A program made the position numbers and the translations under genes. A stretch of DNA of 64,000 nt, from positions 1 to 64,000 of IMG/VR virus record IMGVR_UViG_3300010160_000025; one strand, written 5' to 3'. Below the pieces are notes generated by a model. The model made no database searches. It was not told the DNA's origin and was given only the letters and a program-made list of their open reading frames with translations. This stretch comes from a virus. Within the stretch, counting starts at the first letter, position 1. Every line of letters starts with the position of its first letter. Positions 40,001-50,400 of the stretch are shown piece by piece.

Positions 40001-41390
40001 CAGTACTACCAATAACTGCTGAATATGCAGTTCCTGTGCGGGTCACAGTGAATGTTGGGCTTCCGCTGCCAGTTGCACTTACGTTTGAGCTTGCAACGTT
40101 TGTGTAGGTTGTGTTAGCGGACGATGCCCAACGGATACCAGAACTTAATTTATTCCAGTATGTAGAATATGGAGGACTTGGATTAGTTGTAGCAGTTATT
40201 GACTGACTTGTTGTAGTACTTGTTATAACAAATACTGAGCCTGCAAGCCCACTAGGTGCTGTTGCACTGACTGTAAAGTGTGTACTATCAACAATAGTTT
40301 TTACATAGTATGTTGCAGTATTGCTTAATCCGCCAACTGCTGATGCAAATGTAACAGGTATGTTAACAGATAGAACGCTTGTATTACCGCTTGTTGTAAT
40401 TTGATTAGGACGAGTTGGGTCGGTACTGATAGTTGTACCTGTAACAGTTAATGTTTGAACACTGTTATCGACAGTAGCGGCATAGGTATAACCGCCTAAT
40501 GTTACAACATTACCAATCTTATAAGATGTAGCTGAAGTCCATTCGCCAGAATATACTAGTCCAGGTGTAAATAGTTTCCAATAGGTAGTTGCTGTACTTG
40601 GATTTTGTGGGCTTGCTGATCCATTATTTACTACGGCAGTATATGTATTACCGCCATATGATACAACATCGCCTGCTAGGTAATCACTAGATGAGCTCCA
40701 TGCGCCGCCAAATTGGAATCCGTTGACAAAAATAGCAAACTTGTCTGTATCAATAGCTGTGCCGGTTGATGTATGATAAGCAGTGCAAATCCATAAGTTT
40801 GCTCCGGACTTGACAACGTCATTTATTTTATATCTTACACTGCTACCGCTCCAGTTTCCAAGATATGAAAGACTCTGATTGAATAAATCCCAGTTTGCAC
40901 TATCGGCTTCTAAGCCACTAGCGGCTGTTGAAGCACTAGTATGTTGTGTTTTACAAACGTAACTACTTCCACCGTAGTAGACTAAATCACGAACTTTGTA
41001 TCGTGTACTGGTTGTCCATGCACCTAACCATTTGAATCCTGCAGAGAATGTATCCCATTTACTTAGATCATCTTCTAAGTAAGTTTGACTAGTATGTGCT
41101 GTTTTACAAATGTAAACAGTTGCTCCCCAGATGACAATGTCGCCTGGATTATAATAGGTAGTACCGGCCCAGGTATTTCTCCATGTTGAACCGTCAGCAA
41201 TCAAGTTCCACTTGGTGACTCCGGGAATGCCTGCTAAATCTGTAGCAAATGCTGCCGAACTAGTATGACTTATTACACAAATGAAAGTTTTTCCGCCATT
41301 TGTAACAACGTCATCAACAACATAGCTGTGACTTGCTGTCCATGTACCCTGATACACAAACTTAATTCTACCTAATTTAAATTCTGCCAT
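31026..41390 (-). CDS. Giant tail fibre / appendage protein, 3454 residues
   Basis: 3454 residues in one frame. Residues ~10-310 and again ~515-565 hold seven copies of a ~45-residue W...Y..gDvV.ygg..Y.c..hts module that resembles CBM5/12 carbohydrate-binding domains (e.g. 'TSTRYKVRDLVYYGGSSYVC'). Pectate-lyase-like segments follow ('YLKTGTYNEYGPIVVPTYTA' near 917; 'IVANDYTTIISDGIGVWCTG' with 'GGRIRATNGNSSYGTYGVIA' near 2060). Many short 'STTTFTIS' beta modules come between. Residues ~2460-2990 carry sialidase/BNR-like 'W..iaYGnGrFiAla' repeats. The C-terminus has 'VPTQKAIKAFITAQIGGG', typical of fibre trimer ends. A paralogue of 3109 residues lies upstream. Likely a host-surface-binding fibre. 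Late box GATAAATA at 41411-41418. Confidence 0.82.
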   Translation of the reverse strand: MAEFKLGRIKFVYQGTWTASHSYVVDDVVTNGGKTFICVISHTSSAAFATDLAGIPGVTKWNLIADGSTWRNTWAGTTYYNPGDIVIWGATVYICKTAHTSQTYLEDDLSKWDTFSAGFKWLGAWTTSTRYKVRDLVYYGGSSYVCKTQHTSASTAASGLEADSANWDLFNQSLSYLGNWSGSSVRYKINDVVKSGANLWICTAYHTSTGTAIDTDKFAIFVNGFQFGGAWSSSSDYLAGDVVSYGGNTYTAVVNNGSASPQNPSTATTYWKLFTPGLVYSGEWTSATSYKIGNVVTLGGYTYAATVDNSVQTLTVTGTTISTDPTRPNQITTSGNTSVLSVNIPVTFASAVGGLSNTATYYVKTIVDSTHFTVSATAPSGLAGSVFVITSTTTSQSITATTNPSPPYSTYWNKLSSGIRWASSANTTYTNVASSNVSATGSGSPTFTVTRTGTAYSAVIGSTAGTGYTVNDTLKILGSALGGATPGNDLIVKVATITGGGGTGPIGTVTVSSGYASTWKTGVTYVAGDAVYYGNSSYICISVHIGSTGVNDPISDTTATYWNILSSGADTGALTTQGDMVYYGTTGPVRLPIGTDGQVLRVNGNQPAWSYYGQLQNIVYVAPSGTDTTGNGQGLTLDKPWATLLYACRQIEDGYLNTNAGLLLKLNKQFMMKEVNNFIQVNYSFNVTGTSGSGNTFIVGGSSTTSQITTANMYYGMPITFSAATGGITAGTVYYVNTIPSTTTFTISEAYQSGITRAISASSSTASVAAFNYVQSKAERDTGTVVDGIIFDLTHGGNLYTETATQAYFKTLTTFTSTGTTQQAPVFAGSLIYLKDTLFPAVLSNSAPAVNYQTVNGVSTKAIQNITGVATTVVESSALTIVQGLASIITSSISASSYGSIPQLLRPNTTIYLKTGTYNEYGPIVVPTYTAIVGDELRSTIVQVSSANQYLVSDKPKTAVALQRVQSVLSDLVANSTVTATSGNTATQVKTLPAGDTGNTSAVNLVVTNIRIIQDMFAGGGVITGPTNPNYPKGLLHQPAISMPTVTGYNSSYLANYGDAVTLIQANYQFIKDEIVSFLNTDGVLTGSAQWSSYSDTYKAETLRDLTNMLDAICYDMTYGCNSQSLITGSSYYSLNTAQLVPPYLLGVQEAVSRLSVILGQIVQKTSVTRSTGNTTTQYTTGTAGSAVSASFAQARVADILYWINNGAPDTSAATFTGTISGTTLTVSSVTGTVKIGQIVTGGSVAVGTYITAGSNLLWTVSISQTATATGSTLAITPIVSGAYALATTANKGSFDAIQARASEVANDAQSWVTRFYQNESPILTLTNRDAGYVVSALAYDVLFGGNFQSIQSGRLYNSLVPSVATLHTSLADSTYGALGFIGERVKLLASNGAVVQTQTVVDEMVAQIYGQPTSTATFTGTITGTQLVVNAATLVGTLAIGMTLSGTGIANGTSIVSGSGTTWLLNYNQSAASTTTSIINVTTSVVLNGTTYTNILTAGSTSGYVPGLVITLTGTSISNLVAGTYYIKQVLSSTQFTVSQTYLGSVFAINSTATGAMTAVVYGIYGGLALTTSITASGTTIPVTAVTTSTNLITVATNAGMYVNMPITFTGLPANITTTATAITSNAITLSSVTGVAVGQRVWFTGYAPQASGTASSIVANQRYYVQSIVSSTITIAATFGGSAITLTNATGLTLTATFDAAGGLTPGNIYWINSVTAGTYPAAGTSITVTATYKSGTALTITNSLTGLTATATAGMPINQGICDKNTNGTIQPWNNPTGSYGSVTGYNNTLSTIQGAEVIRANKTFLASEMVAYVQSIYTATVTTTVSNGTITTSGAHNLTVNDPVVFSNTGSSIDLSIALGTVYWVLTTPSTTTFTITTTVPGTGPQTAKTLSGGLGTMTVSYYMSSTKCIRDANQYIDALVYDLALTGNYKSTRAVQIYLAAQAGSTSNDLFHLRNGTGLRNMTLNGLSGAMTLPNALGTKRPTAGSYSSLDAGFGPQDSGAWISNRSPYTQNVTLFGAGCSGMKIDAALHAGGNKSIVANDYTTIISDGIGVWCTGSNALTELVSVFAYYSYAGYLAEYGGRIRATNGNSSYGTYGVIAEGIDSYETPIYGRLNNRANPAYITNVVTDSTDKILRLEFENAGNAYTNAIPTINGAGYNIVTVQDEFRDSAVFETRLVDLNNGQGIGGSNYLTASNVAQTGTVGTVSIANSDIQLSSAYIGMRIQLIGGTGVGQFANIIGYAQSSKLANIVRPNFATLTITTNSTTVFTVASTATMFTGQPIYLGAAIGGLSVTGSGSTAVYTPTVYFANVVNGTTFKLCTSAANASAGTGITLTATSATTAVTTSSIIIGTTLTVGGLTSGTIYPGMLLTGGSILANTYIVANQSGSGAGSTWTVSVSQNLASTDLSGSVAVPVYEAGWDHVVPGTTIQPLLDATSAYTIEPTLSYTAPGFTSTAITMTAAVSTTWSSVAYGQGTFVAISNATGVASTAKTTDGTTWAAGGALPTDASSTWGRVVYGGGQNAVATPVVGGLGGSGAILSAVVGAVGTNVAGQIISVTVVNGGYNYLTPPTIVITDANGTGATATARVLNGSIQAVDMIITGSVYSSPVVTAVTSSLSSITATTYGSGYYTSPIVTIAPPFTATGWSSGGAATSGSYYSAVDTTVSPAVTNYYLAGGSGTFSSTKPTFTNSFYGKSGYGASGVGASGTYGVALTYVGTLAVSGANTNTNAAGYGVIGYTISQTGYGYVTTPTVTVTDANAAFMAISTSTNSAAYSTDQGATWSSTAGNTGKTNLRSLAYGNNLYIAIGGTSSAVAVSYSPGSSSSLSSTTWSDQSSNITANSSGYGYIAYGAGVFCAIGGTVSSFTGSDPTKWYAGATLPSKTWASIAYGNGRFIALASDGTICYTINWQQGAWTTSPSYAANNTWVTAVNNPLYANGVTTWSRIKYGQGLFIAIATSSQACATSPDGVNWTYYATGMPSSSNWLGLAFGNPVDATLGRVPTWVAVSNTSGKTATRIRTGARAQGRIKIVNNAVTEVRMIEPGSGYPRGIVTATSTTSTGTITVDNITNLTANQPIVFGASSGGIVAGTYYFVKGTPTSTGGLAGTFQISTVAGGSIFALTASTPTSMTYFAGPIMTQTDPNKVNTAPLAARIGNGALGNPSFANRGIANTTATASYLGDGYADLYQVGTYVNVTGLYQIPTAGCNVVFSSITGTSRWYKLVSVTNILGIPGNYTATFQINPGLSTLLAPTHNDLITTNLSYSNVRLTGHDFLYIGTGGFSATNYPYVDATKAVSANQQLFVGGGRVFFTSTDQDGNFNVGNLFGVQQSTGTATLNASAFNLSGLQSLTLGSVSLGVGSATITQFSTDPYFTANSDSVVPTQKAIKAFITAQIGGGQSSLNVNTITSGQIYIAGNTISNTNNAQILITSKMTFQGGIDGAPVALVFFGQR

Positions 41391-41410
41391 TTTATATCAT
41401 CCTCTGATAG

Positions 41411-41418
41411 TATTTATC
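41411..41418 (-). promoter_or_regulatory. T4-type late promoter box GATAAATA
   Basis: GATAAATA on the minus strand, 20 bases before the giant fibre gene at 41390, with AGAGGA between as ribosome site. Confidence 0.5.
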
Positions 41419-41443
41419 TTTGTTGTATTTCTTATGTTTGTAA

Positions 41444-44400
41444 TTAACGATTTCTTGCGCTTCTCATAAACATGTCTAATGCTGCCATACCGCCATCTAC
41501 TTTAGAACCAGGAATATAGACCTTATTAACCATTTTAATGTCGGATCCGACTAGTCCAGGTGCAACCGTCGATTTCATATAGTTTGGACCACCAACACTT
41601 ATTGTACCTGCAATAAAGTTACCGGTATAGGTATTTGCACCACCCTGACTTAAACGGCCTGTTAAGTAAGATTTAACTGCTCGCTGTGTCGAGATTATTG
41701 CGTCAGAGTTGGCTGCAAATGTGTTGTCTGTACTAAACTGCGTTACAACTACACTCGAGTTACCTACAGCAATACCGCCTAGACTCAATGTTTGTAGACC
41801 GGTTAGTCCAAACTGTGTTGCACTTAGGGTAACTGTACCAGTTGCCTGCTGTACTCCAAATAATCCACCAACACTAAAGTTACCGTTTTCGTCTGTGCTT
41901 GAATAGAATACGTGTCCCTGATTGGTTTCAACTGCTTGATTTTGAATTTGAGCAGTTGTAATATCAGTATATGGATAGTTAGCTGTGGCCTTATTACCTG
42001 TACCAACTAACAAGAAGTCATGGTTAGTTACACGACACTGACTATATAGTTGGCGTAACTGAATGGCAGTTCCGTGTGCCGGACTCTTTGCTGTAGTCAT
42101 CTCAGGAGACACTTGAATAGTTGCTTCAATAAACGGAGCTGTGGTTCCAAATACTGCACTTGCACTAGTTACTTTATAAATCTGACTGTTCCCTGCAATA
42201 GATAAGTTGCTGCCAACCAACGGTACTGATGCTAGATTACTGACAATCAAGTTTAATCCTATCTGATATGTATCAGCATAACCATCTCCAGTAATAGTTA
42301 CCACTGTAGACGTTGTACTGTATCCAGTTCCTCTATTGATAAATGTTGGGTTGGCTATTGCGCCGTTGCCGACTCGAGGAGTTAATGTAGCAGATACTGA
42401 TACGTTATAATCTATAAGACTGATAGTAGGAGTTGTTAGTGCTGGATCATAGTTTGAGCCAGTTTCCCATAATGACAATGCAGTGATTACGCCCGAATTA
42501 ATAGTTGGGCGGCCCTGTGCCTTTGCACCTTCACTAATCGCTGTTGCATTTCCTGATTGACTACCGTCGCCAGTTAGTGTTGCAAACACTCCAATGTTTG
42601 AACTAGTTATTCCAAATACTATTGAGTCAATACTTCCGTAAGTTAGTGTTCTATTAGTCCAAGAAATACCGTGCTCGCTTGCCCATGCCGATGTACTGTC
42701 TGAGTTAATGGCAACAAATACTCCTTGGCCGTATCTTACCTTAGTAGCAGACATATAGTTTAATGATTGGGTCCAGTTAGCGCCGTCAAAACTAATTGCT
42801 GAACGTAGACCTGTGCCAGATTGAACTGCCACAAACTTGTTATTACCAAATGACACGCTAGTATATGCTGGTGCTCCTACTGAGAATGTTAACCCACTAG
42901 GTGTACCAGAGCTTGTTGTTATAGCATTAGTACCGGCAATAGCGTGTGCATATGTATCTGATAGTACAAATGTTGATTTACCGTCAGTAGCACTGATATA
43001 GTATGTGCCGTTTGTTACTGCACCGTATGTACCGGACGGAGTTAAGTTTGCACCAGTGATAACTACCGACTGTCCAACAACTAACTGCGTGGTTGTTGTT
43101 GTGCAAGTAAACTGTCCAGCACCACCGGCAATACTAACACCACTAAGTATAACATTGCTAGTTGGTAATGTTGACAATGTCCAACTAATACCGTTGGTGC
43201 TCCATGCGCTTTGTCCGTTACTATTAATAGCAAGGAATATTCCTGAACCATATGTTAAACTAACCCATGATCCTATTGAGCTAGTGATAGCTGTACTTCC
43301 ATTAATATCATCAAAGTGCATTAACAGCATGGTATTTGCATCTGGTGTAAAGGCAAACAATGAGGGCGTAAATGTGGTTGAGTATCTAGAAACGCCTCTA
43401 GTAACTCTTACTTCGTCAATATAACCAGTAGCAAAAGTTCCTCCTGTCCGTGATGCTCCTATTACTATAGGGCGTGCCGCATAGGCATTAGCATCTGTAT
43501 AAGTTGTTGGCGTTAGTGTTCCGTTGACAAACATCCTAGTTATTCCGCTAGACCTTGATATTGCTACATGGTTCCAAGATCCTGCTGAGCAGGCCACACT
43601 AGATGTAATCTGATAAGCATTGTTGACAAATAATCTTATATTTCCAGATGTATTCATCTCTAAATAGATTGCCGCATCATTTGAGGTACTACGTTGATCA
43701 AATAGTACTTGTTGTGTACCTAATGCAGTTGGTCTCCAGAAAAATTCAATTGTAAAATCTTCGTTATTATAGGCAAAGCGTGTATCACTTGCTACAGTAA
43801 CGTAACTTGAACCGTTTAAAGATAAACTAGAAATTCCAAACTTTTGTTGTGCAGTACTTATTACCGGTGTGCCGGTTAATGTTGTCGGCGTACTGCTTGG
43901 CAAACTACTTGCTGTCCATGTTTGTCCTTGATTTGTTGAGTAGGCTGCACGAGTGTTATCGCTACTAATGGCAACAAAAGTTCCGTTGCCGTACATGATT
44001 TTACTCCAAGTAGAAGTAGAAGGTAATGAACTTTGTCTCCAGCCTAATCCGTTTGAATTAGAATATGCCGCAATAGAGGCACCACCGTTAGCTGTTCCCA
44101 ATGCTATCCAATAGTTATTTCCGTAGGCAATAGTAGACCATGCTGTTATCCCTGTTGGTAATTTTATTGAAGTCCATGTTGCCCCGTCAGTTGATGATGC
44201 ACCAATAGTACCAGTTGTTGGAATAGCTATAAAATAGTTATTTCCGTAGGCAACACTAGTAAAAGATGCTCCACCAACTAGTGATGTTGCTACTGTTCCT
44301 GAAGTCTGTGAATACGGCGGAGCCGATGCTACAGTTCTAGGTTCAATAAAGTATGCACTTGTAGAATCTAGTGATATCACTGGAGGAGTTCCTGGAGTAA

Positions 44401-47400
44401 TATTATCCCATCCACTTGCGGCCATTCTCATATTACCTACACCAGTAGTTAATGTGATTGGAGTTCCTGCCTGTGCTGTGCTGATTGATAAAGTTGGATT
44501 TTGTCCGCTTGTTAAGGCAGTTATGTAATAAATGGTATAAGAGTTTACTCCGCCAAATAGACTAGTTGAGAATGTTCCATTCATAGTACTAATGTTTCCA
44601 ATACTATGTGTAACTACTGTCTTGGCTCCGGTAGTAGTTAGTGTCATTGACCCAGTACCGCCTCCTAATGTCAGCGGTTCCGGGCATGTTCTTGCCTGTA
44701 TTAAACCACTTCTATTAGTCAATATATACGGGTTTGTTTTATCTGAGCTGATTGTAATTTTATTAGTAACAGCATTAATTGTTAAAATATAGTATACAGT
44801 TTCAGGAGCAATGTTACCAAATGTTCTTCCTGCCTGTATTCCGCTGAATATTATAGGTTGTCCTGCAATAAATCCAGTTACGTCATCAACTGTAACTAGG
44901 TTAGTGCTGAACTCTGTATTAGTTACAGTTGTTCTAATAATGCTAGATGCAAGATTAAAGCTGGCAGCATCAACAATATTGCTGATATAATAAACTACGC
45001 CTGGTTGAATTGCCGCGTCAAATATTGTTCCGCTGAACACTACTGGAGTCATTGGCACTAACGACGTTGTTGTGGCTTTTACTTGATTAATAGGAGTACT
45101 AACTGGCGTACCAACAGTTTCAACAGTAGTTAACTTTACAAGAGTCGTAGATATTGTAAAGTTATTTGAGTCAACGATCTCGTTAATATAATAGTTTGTT
45201 CCTAGTACTACACCACCTAATGCTACACCGGTGAACTGTATAGGAATATTTGGAACCATATTTGCAGTTGGTGCTTTAATGTATCCAGAATATCTTGGAT
45301 AAGACATAGTCTGAGAACCAGTTGCTACGTTATTTAGATCAATAGGGTTACCCGATAGCGTAGTTGATATTTGTATTGCATTATTCACATAATCGATATC
45401 GGTAATATAATATTGGTATCCTGGAGTGATGTTAAAAGGACCTTCGCCGAATGTTACTGGCATGTTCAATAATAAACTAGCAGTAGGTATAGAAATGGTG
45501 TTTATAGTACCTCCAGCAGTGGCAGTAGCAACCACAGTGTCAACAGATGTTGATGTTGCCGTTGTTGTATAGTAAGTTGGAATAAACTGTACTGCTTGAT
45601 TTACATACCACGGGCTTACGTCAGTTCCTGATGCCAATGTTAGTAAGTTATTAGCCGGTGTTGAGTTATATGTTGATGTTATTATAGTTAACGGATCATA
45701 ACTTTCTTTTAATACCAGTGCTGTTTTAGTAGCAATACCATTTGAGTCAACTCCAGCGGCATTGTTATAGTATGAAATAAATCCATACTGGCCTGCTCCT
45801 GTTCCTGAGTTAATAAAAACACGCATACCAAGATAGTTATAAAGTCCTTGATCAGTTGATGCTAGTTTAATACTATAAGTGCCACCGTCTTGGGCAGTAT
45901 TTGAGCTATTGGCATATCCTGCTCCGCCGGTAAAACCATTGTTGTCTGTTGTAATCCTTGCATTAAATATTGCTTGACTGCGAGGTTCGTCTCCAGATAA
46001 TACAGCATTAGCACCTGCTCCTACTACTTCATAGTTTGCATATGCTGTAAATCTATTAGTTGTTGTTTCAAGATAGAACTTTGGAGAAACTGTATTGCCT
46101 GATATTTCTACTTGGCTTCCGTAAATTATTGAATAAGTGTTTGCTATAGGTGCATTGGCGCCTTGTGGGAAAAACTTAAATGTTAAAGTATTATTAACGC
46201 CTACTGAGTCACTAACTGAGAACCAAACTCTATACCAACCATTTACTAGAGTTTTTTGTGCGCCATAACTAGTTGGTAATATTCCGCCATTTGCTGAACT
46301 TGTAAGACTTGTTCCGCTATACGGTGTCACTGTGTGACTAGATACGTTATAGTTAATACCGCTGGTCACTGTAGTTGTTCCAGAAAACACAGCTTGAATA
46401 TCAACACTTGCTGATGTTCCTGCATATACATATAGACTTAATGTATATGCTTGACTGCTACCAAAAGGTACAGTTCCTGTTGATGCTGAAATAGTAGAAA
46501 TACTAGTACCTGATAAGTTACCTACAACAATTGTTAAATCATTATCAGTATCTATTCCGCCAAGCACTGACCCTTTAATAAGGATATTATTTCCTGTTTG
46601 ATATAGTGATCCTCCTGTATTTACTGTTACTACATATGCAGTAGGTGTAACGGTAATATTAAATGTTGCACTGTTGCCAGGAGCACCTTCCTGAGTAGCG
46701 CCGCTAATATTAGTATATGTGTACCCTGCTGGATTGATTTCTATAATTTGTTGTATATAGCCTGTACCTTGAGTTCCTGTTGATCCTGTAAGTAACCATG
46801 CTTCTGTATAACCTGTTGGTGCAGTACTATTTTTAATAAACGATAAGTTAGCATCGTTAGTCCAAGTTGTAAGAAACTCATTACTATATTTTAGCATATT
46901 AGTTACAGGTGTATAATATCCTGAACCGGCATTGTTATAGTTTAACTTTAATAGTTGGTCAGTTGTACCAAACGCACTGGTAACAGTAGCTTGAACTTGT
47001 TGTGATTGGTTATTTACTGTTCCGCTTAACGGAACTTCTGTTAAGTCATAGCCTTCACTAACAACTCCAAATGTACCATATGAGCTATTACCGTTGGCTG
47101 AACGAATACGCCCGCCAGCTTCTGCAAAATATCCGGCATAGGCATAGTATGAGAATACTGAAATAGCTTCTGTAATCGCGCCAGGGCCTGTACACCAAAT
47201 ACCAATACCGTCACTTATTACCATGGTATAGTCATTAGATACAATCGATTTACTTCCGCCGTTGTGTAATGTACCATCTATCTTGATGCCAGTGGCGCCA
47301 TCACCAAATACTGTTAAGTTTTGTGCATATGGACTTTTACGAATAATCCAGACACTAGTATCGTTTGGTCCGTTTCCTGGATCTAAACTAGTATATGCAG

Positions 47401-50400
47401 GGCCGGTTGGTCTTGCAGTTGTATATTGATTAACGCCAGTAATTGTTCCTTTTAATCCGTATAATGACAAGTTACGAATGGTTGTTCCGTTACGCATTAA
47501 GAACATGTTCTTTAAACAGTCTCCTGCATAGACTGTCATACTACCGCTGCCGTTTTCAAACTGCACCAGATTTCCGCTAGCAGTAAGTGTTCGAATAGTG
47601 CCGCCTACTGATTGATTAGCCGGTACAAATACATATCCGTCAGCTAAGGGGTATCCTATACATAAAGTAATAGTAGCAATACTATTAACATTTTGAGAGA
47701 AAGCATATACATAGGTATTATTTGCAACGGCAACACCTGTTATTTTCATTCCAACTGCTAGTGATGTAATGTTAATAACATTTGATATAATATTACTGCC
47801 GATAACACCACTGCCTGTAAATGTAAATGTGGGTCCATCATTTATTTGTAATGACGTGCTAGTAATACTACTGCCCACAACATAATATGTTTGTCCTGAT
47901 GTTATTCCGCCAAACGATGTTATTGCATTGTTAACTGGAGGACTAATAAACTGCAATGGCATTTGATCTGTTAATCCCACAGTACTGTTGACAACCATAG
48001 TATTTGCAGTTGCCGGGTTGCCGGTAGCAATAGTGTCAGTACAATACATTGTAATGTTAGTTGCTGGTTGGACTACTGAACTTCGTAGTTCGTCACCAAC
48101 AATTGAAACGTTTTCTGGAATAACAATGGGTAACTGTTCACTGTATGTTCCGGTCTTAACATTAATTATTGCAGTGATTCCTGTGTTAGAACTAGGTACT
48201 AGGTAAGTATTTTGATTAGTTAATGCTGTAGTAACTATAGACATTAGACTTGAAATATTAGTAGCTATATTAGTTTCAGCGGCAAAACTGTTGTTAATAG
48301 TTTGATACACAACACTAGTTGCGGCTACTCCATTAGTTGTTTGATAGTTAACAGCTGGCACAGTATTAGTTACAACACTCTGCATCAATGATAACAAATA
48401 GTTAAGTGCTGGACTGTAATAAACAACAGAGGCTGCGGTTAAACTGTTTATAAACTGATCTTTAGTACCAACAAAGAAATATGATAAGGTAGCCGCGACT
48501 ATTTGACTATTGCCACCTCGTTTTAAATCGTAAATCACTGCATCAATAATTCTTTCAGCATCGCGTTGGGTGTAGTTTATATCCCATAGACTATCTGCAC
48601 TAAATGGACTGTTGTTTTGTTGCATTTGATAAAACATCCATTGTAGCATTTCTGCGACCATAAATCCTTTGTTGGCTTTTAATAATGCCACTGCATTTGG
48701 AAAATAAAATCCTGCTGTGACAGTGTCGCAAGCATATCTAATGCTTTTCCAAGGTTGATCCCATGTTCTACCAAAATGTGCAGAGTCAATACCACTGTAT
48801 GCGTCAACATAGTATACTGATGCTACTACGTTTGTTTTTTTCCAGTTGGGTACGTCAGTTAATACAGCTAATACGTATGTGTCAATCTCGCCAAGTGGAC
48901 TAGTAATAGGCAATACGCTAGGTTTTCCGTCTTTGAATGTTCTTAAATCGCCTTGAACATTTAGCGAGTTATTAAGATCATGTGCAATTAACAGTATCCA
49001 ATTAGATGCTCTAGTATCTTGATCAGGACTGATAGTCAGTGATGACGATTGGTAGTTTATACAGACATATGTACCGTTAGCCCAAGAAACTACATCACCA
49101 ACAAAATAAGTATTTCCAGAAGCCCAGCGATTGGCCCATTGTTGTCCAGGGATTAACAAAGACCAATAGACTGAGTTTATACCAACTAATGATACTACTT
49201 GACCATCAGTTATAGTAGCATCTGGTGCTTTTGATAATGTAATGTAGTGGTTAGTCCCAGTAATAGTGGTTGATGTTGCAGTTTGGTTAGTTGCAACAGT
49301 CCAGGTATTTCCTGATCCAGCACTAATATATGCGCCCGATGTTATACCACTTCCTGAAAGTTCCATGCCAATCTCAAACGTACCAGTGATACTGCCAGAT
49401 AGTGTTAAAACACTAGCATTAGCTAGAATTATTGTAGTCGGTGTTAGAGTACTATATGTTCCAGGGTCAATAGCATAACTCAATGTGATGCTAGTGGTAG
49501 AACTAGCTGTACATAATACAGTAGCATTGGTGTTAAGATTACTGTTGCCGCTTACAACATACTGCACACCAGTAGCTGGCGCAGATGCTTGTGTTGGTAT
49601 TGCATATGTTACTAGATAAGGACCTGTTCCTGTTTTAGATGTAAAGGAACTGATAGTTATACTTGTTGGCGCTGTGAGAGTAGCTGTGGCCGATGCTGTG
49701 TTAGTTACAACAGTTGATACTTTTTGTCCGCTAAAAAAACTATCGCTTGATAGTGTCATTCCTGGAGAAATATTAGTAACGGATGACACATTTAGTTTAG
49801 TTCCTGAACTACCAACAGCAACATAACTAGTACTCACAGTAGCAGTATTAGGATCTTGTGCAGTACTGTTTGCAGTTGCTTTATACAAAAGACCATTACG
49901 TGCTACTAGGTCTCCAGGCATATAACTAGCGCCAGACGTCCAAGTATTTCTTGAGTTGTATCCAATATTAAACAATGACCAGTTGGCAGTACTAGTGTTT
50001 GGAGAGTTACTTAGATTGTTTGCTGTTTTGCTGATGTATGCATTGCCGCCAAACAAGACTGAGTCGCCAATTTGATATGTAGTTGCATTTGACCATATCA
50101 GTTTAAATAACTGCCCTGGAGTATACATACTAAAGTTACTAGCATTGAATGTAGAACTTGCCGAGTGATACTGTGTGCAAATGTAAATATTGCCGTTAAG
50201 TTTAACTAAGTCGTTTAGTTTGTATCGTGTGCCAGAACTCCATGCGCCTTTATAATCAACGCCAGAGTAATATACAGTCCAGTTTGCTGAATTTGTTTCA
50301 AGTCCAAGAATATTATCGGCAGCACTGGTATGATTAGCTGTACATTTATAAACAATGCCGCCATATTTTACAACATCGTTAACACCGTAAATTGTGTTAG

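Noticed and set aside
31026-41390. Frameshift or fusion artefact behind the very long reading frame
   Set aside because: The frame is continuous, the domain order repeats that of the neighbouring 3109-residue gene, and the composition is uniform.
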